Below are positions 58,285 through 64,000 of a DNA stretch of 64,000 nucleotides, one piece after another (positions within the stretch are counted from its first letter, which is position 1; each line of letters opens with the position of its first letter). A program made the translations under genes and the position numbers. This DNA comes from Anaerotignum propionicum (lineage in GTDB: Bacteria > Bacillota > Clostridia > Lachnospirales > Anaerotignaceae), in NCBI RefSeq assembly GCF_024461735.1, contig NZ_JANGAD010000002.1:310001-374000 (forward strand), in the 5' to 3' direction. Below the pieces are notes generated by a model. It was not told the origin of the DNA, ran no database searches, and worked only from the letters and a program-made list of their open reading frames with translations.

Positions 58285-61038
58285 ATGAAGAAGAAAATGG
58301 CACTGGCTTTGTCAGTGGTGATGGCATCTTCCTGTATGAGCGTAACAGGGTATGCCGCAAATTTTAAGGATATTAATGATGTGCCTTGGGATGGTGCAAA
58401 AACTGTGATCAATTCGGTGGCCGATTTAGGTCTGCTCAGTGGTTACGAAGATAACACCTTTCGTGCCCGCAACAGTGTTACATATTGTGAAGCAATCCAG
58501 ATGCTTTATGCAACGTTGCAAAGATCAGGTACTGCAAAGCAGATGGATGCGGCGGATCACTACAAATATATTTCCTTTTTGCAGGGGTATAATATACCTA
58601 CATGGGCGCAGGCTGCTGTTGCTTATGGGTTGCAAAACAACATTATAACCACAAATGACATGGTTAAGTTTATGAGCGGAAAAACCAGTAATTTTGCAAC
58701 AAGACAGGACGTTGCGAAAATGTTTGGGAATGCCCTTGCGATACGCTACGATGTTGACAGAAGCATGAAGGCAGCTGTTGCGTTTAAAGATTTTTATCGT
58801 ATCTCTGATGACAGTGCTATTTTGGTCGACCTTTTGGCTCGCCTAGGCATTGTGAGTGGAGATAACGGAAATAATTTTAACCCAACAAATAATATTAACA
58901 GAGCAGAAATGGCAGTTATGCTGGACAAGACCTATAATTTGTTGAAAAACGGAGTGGAGACAACAGGAACCATTACCGAGTTTGAAGATTCAGGCAGTTA
59001 TTATAAAGTAACGATCAAAACAGACGCTGGGACCAGCTTGGATTTTCATGCCGTACCAAACCTTGTGAAGGTTTATAGTGGCAGTGGAAATTCTGAGTTG
59101 GCAATGTCTCGTTTGAATGCAGGGGATAAAATCAGCTTTGCATATAACGGTGGTTCTTTGGAATCAATCCGTGTTATGGATGGTTCTTCCACCCAGCAGA
59201 AATATAATATTACGGGCTATATTACAGCTTTAAAAAGTGGAGAAATCAGAATTGAAAACGAAAATACAGGGTTAGCTGAAGTTCTAGCTTTTGATGGTAG
59301 CTGTGTATTCTATTTAGATAACAAGAGTGTGAGAAAATCAGAGTTGGAAGCAAAATTAAAAGATAACAGCGATAAACATGCTTATGCTGGAATAAATACA
59401 AAAACAACGGTGGAAAAGGATAAAGACAGTAGTGGAAATTCCACACAGGTTGAAAAAACATATGTAACAGAAATTTATGTTTCCTTTGCTGATGAATATA
59501 CACGTACAGGCGTTGTGGATAAAATGGAAACCAATTATATTTCCTATAAGCCCACAGATTCAAGCTCCACTAACATGACCTACTTTGCTTCCGATTGTAA
59601 GTATTATATTGGTGACAAGTCTGTTTCCCAGTCTGACCTTAAGTCATTGGCAAATAGCGGAACTGTTTATGTAAAAATTACAATAAATAAAGAAGATAAA
59701 GCATCCAAAGTTGTTTTGTCAGAGGAAAGCTTTACTGCGGATAGCAACTCCTCAGCAAAAATCTATGATGTTAAGGACTTAACAGAATCTCAACTGGTTG
59801 TAAATTCCGGTGGAGATAAAATTACATATAAATTTGGCTCAACCAATTCCATATCCAATATTACCTTCTATACTTGGGATGAGGATGATAAGGAGTGGGT
59901 AACTGTTAAGGTTTCCAATGCAGAGAGCTATTTTGATAAAAATGACAGAGCAAGTAAAAATGTATTCTGCAAGATAGAATTTAACAGCGGTGGAAAGATT
60001 AATAGAATATATGTATCTACCAAAAAGTCAGCATGGTCTACAGGTAGTGAATCCAGTGCGGAAAGAAAAGCAGAAGTAGATTCCATTTCGGATAATACAT
60101 TGAAATTTAAAAATTCAACGGTATCCTACACCTTACTGAATCAGTACAACGTGAAGATTAACCCGGACAAGGATGTTGATGCAATAACCGGAACTGTAAA
60201 TGGAGCTTTAGTAAAAAATCCTCTGTCTATTTTAGGCGGGAAAACAAGCTCATTGACTCTTTTCAGAAAAATGGTAGAGGCCAGTGATGTTACCGTATAT
60301 GCTGAAATAAAGGCAGATGGAAATAACGTTATTCAATCCATTGAGGCAAGGCCTACCGCTGCCAAAGGAAAGCTGGTTTCCTATGATGCGGATAAAAAAG
60401 AATTGGTGCTTGATTGTAATGGAAAAGAGATAACTTTCATAACTACAAGAAAGCCTAGCACCGGCACTGATGATTATACATATGAGGATTTGGAAACTTC
60501 AGGTTACATAGGTTCCATCCTTTCCTTAACCTTTAATAGTGATGGCATTGTTACAAAGATTGCTGTAAATGAAAATGCTTATGAAAAGGGGAAGGTAAGT
60601 GTAAAAGGAGTTGCTGAGTCGGCGAAAGATGGTCTGAAATTTAAAGGCAAATCCAAAGTATATTCTTGGTTGGGTCGTTCCAACACAGAAATCCATAATT
60701 ACAGCTTGGAGTCATCCTCTCTGGATCGTGTAAAGGATGCCATTGATGACAAGGACATTACTGTTTATGCAGAGGTTCGTTTGACCGAAAAAGAGCAAGT
60801 TGACAGAATTAACGTTTATGTACAAGATGCAGAAGGTAAATTCGAGGAATTTGATGAAAGTAAAAATACAGTACGTATTATAACAGATTCAGGAAATAGA
60901 TTTACTTTCAACGCTGTAACTAAGCCAACCATTAGCATTAGTGGTGTTGCATCGGGCAAGTGGAATGATTTGGCTGTAGGCAAATCGGTGAAATTAACCT
61001 TCAACAGTGATGGTTTATTAAAATCTGTAGAGGGCTGA
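58285..61038 (+). CDS. S-layer homology (SLH) domain surface protein
   Basis: A 917-residue secreted protein. A signal peptide (MKKKMALALSVVMASSCMSVTGYAA, cleavage after AA at about 25) precedes three SLH motifs (about 27-85, 90-150, 155-215; PWDGAKTVINSVADLGLLSGYEDNTFRARNSVTYCEAIQML, then AAVAYGLQNNIIT and LLARLGIVSGDNGNNFNPTNNINRAEMAVML). These bind pyruvylated wall polymer. The other 700 residues are repeated beta-rich modules of about 80-100 residues with Gly-x-Val or Gly-Tyr-Ile openings (TGTITEFEDSG, TGYITALKSG, TGVVDKMETN). GGGGG precedes the ATG. It is probably an S-layer or surface structural protein. Confidence 0.9.
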   Translation: MKKKMALALSVVMASSCMSVTGYAANFKDINDVPWDGAKTVINSVADLGLLSGYEDNTFRARNSVTYCEAIQMLYATLQRSGTAKQMDAADHYKYISFLQGYNIPTWAQAAVAYGLQNNIITTNDMVKFMSGKTSNFATRQDVAKMFGNALAIRYDVDRSMKAAVAFKDFYRISDDSAILVDLLARLGIVSGDNGNNFNPTNNINRAEMAVMLDKTYNLLKNGVETTGTITEFEDSGSYYKVTIKTDAGTSLDFHAVPNLVKVYSGSGNSELAMSRLNAGDKISFAYNGGSLESIRVMDGSSTQQKYNITGYITALKSGEIRIENENTGLAEVLAFDGSCVFYLDNKSVRKSELEAKLKDNSDKHAYAGINTKTTVEKDKDSSGNSTQVEKTYVTEIYVSFADEYTRTGVVDKMETNYISYKPTDSSSTNMTYFASDCKYYIGDKSVSQSDLKSLANSGTVYVKITINKEDKASKVVLSEESFTADSNSSAKIYDVKDLTESQLVVNSGGDKITYKFGSTNSISNITFYTWDEDDKEWVTVKVSNAESYFDKNDRASKNVFCKIEFNSGGKINRIYVSTKKSAWSTGSESSAERKAEVDSISDNTLKFKNSTVSYTLLNQYNVKINPDKDVDAITGTVNGALVKNPLSILGGKTSSLTLFRKMVEASDVTVYAEIKADGNNVIQSIEARPTAAKGKLVSYDADKKELVLDCNGKEITFITTRKPSTGTDDYTYEDLETSGYIGSILSLTFNSDGIVTKIAVNENAYEKGKVSVKGVAESAKDGLKFKGKSKVYSWLGRSNTEIHNYSLESSSLDRVKDAIDDKDITVYAEVRLTEKEQVDRINVYVQDAEGKFEEFDESKNTVRIITDSGNRFTFNAVTKPTISISGVASGKWNDLAVGKSVKLTFNSDGLLKSVEG

Positions 61039-61095
61039 TACTTTACATTAAATGAATAAAGTGGGTGGCCGAAAATATTTTGGGCATCCCAAATG

Positions 61096-61145
61096 AAAAA
61101 ACTCCCTTGATTAGTTGGAACATTGTATCAAGGGAGTTTTTGTGT
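61096..61145. terminator. first terminator after the SLH gene
   Basis: AAAAACTCCCTTGAT pairs perfectly with ATCAAGGGAGTTTTT across a 15-base loop. Confidence 0.9.
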
Positions 61146-61157
61146 TTACATGAAAAA

Positions 61158-61189
61158 AACAAGGGGGCAATTTGCCCCCTTGTTTTTTT
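61158..61189. terminator. second terminator after the SLH gene
   Basis: AACAAGGGGGCAA pairs with TTGCCCCCTTGTT, followed by T6. The double stop fits a highly expressed surface protein. From 61190 to 61465 nothing else is recognised. Confidence 0.9.
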
Positions 61190-61465
61190 GATTATCAGAG
61201 ATAATCCTTCTTTTTGCTTTGTAGATTGCTGCCACAATAAAAATAAATAAAAAATGGGTGTGCCGATAAAAAATCGGTTTTATCTAAGTTTATTGGATTA
61301 CAATGTAATAAGAACAATAAGACCAGCATAAAAAAACAGCCCAAAAAGCTGAATCTCCAATCGGAATCATTTAATCAAACCATTGTAAAACAAAATACAA
61401 AGACCAAAAGTACAAGGTTTATTATAGCTAAATTTGTGCCAACTGTCAATTGTAAGAAATGGGTA

Positions 61466-61495
61466 TTGATAATTTCCGACCAATCCCTGTATAAT
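61466..61495 (+). promoter_or_regulatory. promoter of the radical SAM gene
   Basis: TTGATA at 61466-61471, an 18-base spacer and TATAAT at 61490-61495, about 33 bases before the start codon. Confidence 0.75.
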
Positions 61496-61527
61496 AGATG
61501 AAATAGTAAGGAAATAGGAGTTGATGA

Positions 61528-62403
61528 ATGATGAGATATGAAGGAACAGTATACAGACCACCCAGTGAAGCAGGCAGCTTGATTATTCAGTTTACCATTG
61601 GATGTGCCAGAAATACTTGTACGTTTTGCAACATGTATAAAGATAAAAAATTTCGCATCCGCCCGTTAGAAGAGGTTGCTCAGGATTTGGAGATGGCAAG
61701 GAATTATTACAACAGGGTGAAGGTGCGCCGCATTTTCTTAGCAGATGGAGATGCACTGATTGTTAAGACAGATGACCTGCTCTACATTATTGGAAAATGC
61801 CACGAGTATTTTCCTGAGGTGGAGCGTATTTCCGTTTATGGTGCCCCTAAGGATATTTTGAATAAAACCCCTGAGGATTTACGCCGATTGAAGGATGCAG
61901 GCTTGGATATGGTTTATATGGGTCTGGAAAGTGGTGCTGATGAGGTTTTGAAGGATGTTAAAAAGGGTGTTACCTCTGCAGAAATGATTGAAGCGGGGAA
62001 AAAAGTGAAGGAAGCGGGCATGGTTCTTTCTATGACTATCATTTCGGGCTTAGGCGGCAAGAAATATTGGAAAGAGCATGCTTTGAGTAGTGCAAGAGTG
62101 ATTTCTGCAATCAAACCTGAATTTGTTGGTTTCTTGACTTTAATGGTAGAGCCAGGGACAGAAATGTATGACCAAGTGGGAAGAGGGGAGATAGACCTTT
62201 TGAATCCCCAAGAGGTTTTGGATGAAACGGAGTTGTTTATTCGTAATGTAGATGCTGAGGGTACCGTTTTTCGATCCAATCATGCCTCAAACTATACTGC
62301 ATTGGCAGGCACGTTAAATGGTGACAAAGATAAAATTTTGGCGCAGATTGAAACCAGTCGCCGTCGGAGCACATTCCGTCCCGACAGCTACAGAGGAATC
62401 TGA
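61528..62403 (+). CDS. radical SAM protein
   Basis: A 291-residue radical SAM enzyme. The iron-sulfur motif is FTIGCARNTCTFCNMYK near residue 23-39, a CxxxTCxFC form of the CxxxCxxC site, with the TIM-barrel continuing to GLDMVYMGLESGADEVL, SMTIISGLGG and GFLTLMVEPGTEMYD. The family (B12-less, 'coproporphyrinogen-like' or YgiQ-related short type) has no assigned reaction. AGGAG precedes the ATG. The last residues (RRSTFRPDSYRGI) are conserved in the subgroup. A membrane protein gene follows after 24 bases in the same run. Confidence 0.85.
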   Translation: MMRYEGTVYRPPSEAGSLIIQFTIGCARNTCTFCNMYKDKKFRIRPLEEVAQDLEMARNYYNRVKVRRIFLADGDALIVKTDDLLYIIGKCHEYFPEVERISVYGAPKDILNKTPEDLRRLKDAGLDMVYMGLESGADEVLKDVKKGVTSAEMIEAGKKVKEAGMVLSMTIISGLGGKKYWKEHALSSARVISAIKPEFVGFLTLMVEPGTEMYDQVGRGEIDLLNPQEVLDETELFIRNVDAEGTVFRSNHASNYTALAGTLNGDKDKILAQIETSRRRSTFRPDSYRGI

Positions 62404-62427
62404 GCTTGCAGGTAAGGAGTAGGTAAT

Positions 62428-63234
62428 ATGGCATGGCTGGGATTTGTCACCTTGATGACAATATATTGGTGTTTTTTTCTTTCCGTTGTTTCAGGCAGAT
62501 GGAGATGGCTTGTAATATGTATTTGGCTGATGCCTATTTTTGCAATGACCATTCATCATGAAAACAGTGGTGCTGAAATAAATGGTCTGATGGTATTGAT
62601 CTGTATTGTAATGTTTCTGGTCTGCAGACATGGCTTGTTGGATGTAAAACTATGGAATACAAGGGTTAGAAAACGGCACAATATTTTGTTCGGTTTGTTA
62701 TATTGCATTTTGTTTGCCATGTTTCTATATTCTTTCGCTCAGGCACAGATTCATGGTTATATGTTGAATATTCAGGGCTGGAAAAGTGACCGTGGCATTG
62801 TATGGACGATGCTGCTTACCATAACCCCGATGCTTGCCATAAATTGGTTTTTCACCAGAATGGTATTTACCACAATTGAAAGACTTTATTGCAAAAAAAA
62901 GGAACTAACCCTTCTTTCTTGTCGATTTTATATTGCCAATGAAAGTGGCGTAGAAAAGGGAATTGGAAAAGGTTATTTTTTAGAAGGCATTCAAAATGGA
63001 GTGACCTATTATTTCAGAATGACTCGCCGTACCTATTATATGCTGAAAAATGAGGCGGTGCTTAAGCTGCAACTAAAGGTGGGGCTTTTTGGCGGACACT
63101 ATGTAACAGAATTGGATTCTGCTCAATATTTAAAGCAAATAGGAAAAAATGACCGACGGGATGCAAGACTTGGCATTGCAGGATGTATTCTCGTTGCGAT
63201 ATGTGGCATTTGGCTTTATTGGTTTCGGATGTAA
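62428..63234 (+). CDS. membrane protein of unknown function
   Basis: A 268-residue protein with about five or six helices: residues 3-20, 25-44, 52-68, 84-104, 126-146 and 247-265. Between the last two is a soluble domain of about 100 residues with beta strands (GYFLEGIQNGVTYYFRMTRRTYYML). I do not recognise it. AAGGAG precedes the ATG. It is cotranscribed with the radical SAM gene and ends at a large hairpin terminator. Confidence 0.7.
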   Translation: MAWLGFVTLMTIYWCFFLSVVSGRWRWLVICIWLMPIFAMTIHHENSGAEINGLMVLICIVMFLVCRHGLLDVKLWNTRVRKRHNILFGLLYCILFAMFLYSFAQAQIHGYMLNIQGWKSDRGIVWTMLLTITPMLAINWFFTRMVFTTIERLYCKKKELTLLSCRFYIANESGVEKGIGKGYFLEGIQNGVTYYFRMTRRTYYMLKNEAVLKLQLKVGLFGGHYVTELDSAQYLKQIGKNDRRDARLGIAGCILVAICGIWLYWFRM

Positions 63235-63287
63235 AGGGAACTGTCATATATCAACCCGTTCCATAACATAATATAAGTAAAAAATAG

Positions 63288-63346
63288 AAAAGCCTGAATT
63301 GTATCGGTACTTAAGTAACTTGCTGCCGTGAATTCAGGCTTTTTTT
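63288..63346 (+). terminator. terminator after the membrane protein gene
   Basis: AAGCCTGAATT pairs with AATTCAGGCTT across a 29-base interior with inner CGG/CCG pairing, followed by T6. Confidence 0.8.
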
Positions 63347-63473
63347 GTGGTTTATCATATCTCATGATTTTTCGTAAAGGCTAAAAAAAGATTTTTTTGC
63401 TTGTCATTCTTTCTAAGGAAAAAGCATGGATTTTCTCTCTCTTTCATATGCTGAAAGGGGAGGAAGTGAGCGT

Positions 63474-64000
63474 ATGGCAAAGAAGCTTTTGGGAATCCTA
63501 TTGGGATATATTATATTGGCAGTCATTCTTTTACCCTTGCTGATAACTTTGCTTTGGGGAGGTTTCTCTAAAGAAGAAGTGAAAGAAGCAAAAAAATTGG
63601 TTCGTATTGAAGATGTTTTTTCGCCAGAGCTTGAAGACTATATTGTAGGTGTAGTATCTGCGGAGATGCCTGCCTCCTTTCCTGAGGAGGCATTAAAGGC
63701 TCAGGCTGTGGCTGCTCGTACATATCAAGTGCGCAAGATGCAAGAAGTAGGAACCGACCGAGTGATTTATGATGTAGGACAAGCTTATAATTCTGTTGCA
63801 GAACAAAAGAAAAAATGGGGCGCAAATTATATTGAAAATGCAAATAAAATCAGAACGGCAGTAAAGGAAACCCAAGGGGAAATCATGGTATATGGTGGAG
63901 AGCCGATATTGGCTGTTTTTCATGCCCAGAGTGCAGGTAAAACGGAGGCCTCAGAAAACGTATGGACCAGTGCATTGCCTTATTTAAAAAGTGTGGATAG
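63474..64000 (+). CDS. spoIID: stage II sporulation protein D (SpoIID), N-terminal part
   Basis: The frame runs to the end of the window (175 residues seen; usual length about 330-370). SpoIID is a lytic transglycosylase of the DMP complex that drives engulfment. A membrane helix at about 5-28 precedes the SpoIID domain: VFSPELEDYIVGVVSAEMPASFPEEALKAQAVAARTYQVRKM, where Glu in SAEMP is the expected catalytic acid, then AQSAGKTEASENVW. GGGGAGG precedes the ATG. A CATATGCT stretch near 63446 might be a sigma-E -10, but its -35 is not clear. Confidence 0.93.
   Translation, partial: MAKKLLGILLGYIILAVILLPLLITLLWGGFSKEEVKEAKKLVRIEDVFSPELEDYIVGVVSAEMPASFPEEALKAQAVAARTYQVRKMQEVGTDRVIYDVGQAYNSVAEQKKKWGANYIENANKIRTAVKETQGEIMVYGGEPILAVFHAQSAGKTEASENVWTSALPYLKSVD

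Noticed and set aside
63421-63473. Sigma-E promoter of spoIID
   Set aside because: A CATATGCT stretch resembles a sigma-E -10, but no convincing -35 lies at the right distance.

Overview
This 64 kb window looks like chromosome from a low-GC, anaerobic, endospore-forming member of the Clostridia, probably in or near the Lachnospirales; the lineage is inferred from gene content only. The evidence is a set of sporulation or spore genes (a CwlD-type amidase, a CotS-like protein, GerW, DUF2953, a YhcN/YlaJ lipoprotein, SpoIID), an SLH-domain surface protein, anaerobe-type redox genes (Rex, a DUF1858 disulfide protein, bacteriohemerythrin, iron-dependent alcohol dehydrogenase), a lysine and a THF riboswitch, and AGGAGG-type ribosome binding sites. 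No insertion sequence, prophage, integrase, CRISPR array, rRNA or origin was seen. It reads as ordinary chromosome with short operons separated by strong, often bidirectional, terminators.

Layout. 1-5.4 kb: the end of a metallo-beta-lactamase-fold gene, a CwlD-type amidase, an AI-2E family membrane protein, and a LytS/LytR two-component pair. 5.4-9.3 kb: a CstA-family transporter behind a long structured leader, then gltX behind a second structured leader. 9.6-14.5 kb: an RlmI-type methyltransferase and deoD on the minus strand, a lysine riboswitch driving an NhaC-family transporter, and a bacteriohemerythrin. 14.8-17.8 kb: nfo and ogt (DNA repair) separated by a dispersed repeat, a THF riboswitch with folT, and an orphan gene. 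17.9-21.1 kb: a two-gene SufC/SufB-like Fe-S unit, lepB and three small genes. 21.1-27.8 kb: a membrane TPR-like protein, an ABC-F ATPase, rex, LysE and MATE transporters, and a MerR/GyrI regulator. 27.9-32.9 kb: a complete livJHMGF branched-chain amino-acid transporter with an internal terminator after livJ. 33.2-36.3 kb: thyA-folA, a second repeat copy, cca and tRNA-Lys(CUU) without an encoded CCA.

36.4-42.7 kb: a CotS-like pseudokinase with a possible 42-aa gene behind it, a PEGA-domain membrane protein, phosphoglucomutase and putP. 43.0-47.3 kb: a tight six-gene minus-strand run of orphan gene, DUF1461, DUF2953, GerW, a CARF-DUF1887 (Card1/Can2-like) protein and TetR. 47.5-53.0 kb: two half-size TauE/SafE proteins, a Tyr/Gly/Asn-rich lipoprotein, malQ and asnB. 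53.0-58.0 kb: an EamA transporter, an iron alcohol dehydrogenase behind a foldable leader, a CPCC protein, ychF, a 55-aa membrane protein and a YhcN-like lipoprotein. 58.3-64 kb: a 917-aa SLH protein, a radical SAM protein, a membrane protein and the start of spoIID.

Functional links. LytS/LytR next to a CstA transporter matches the BtsSR-BtsT and YpdAB-YhjX pyruvate circuits. The two riboswitches tie transporters to their ligands (lysine and folate), and thyA-folA consumes and regenerates folate. The strongest candidate for something not yet described is the CARF-nuclease-like protein inside a sporulation operon with no CRISPR-Cas genes in view. Next come four structured leaders not matched to a known family (cstA, gltX, the PEGA gene and the iron-ADH gene) and a two-copy palindromic repeat.
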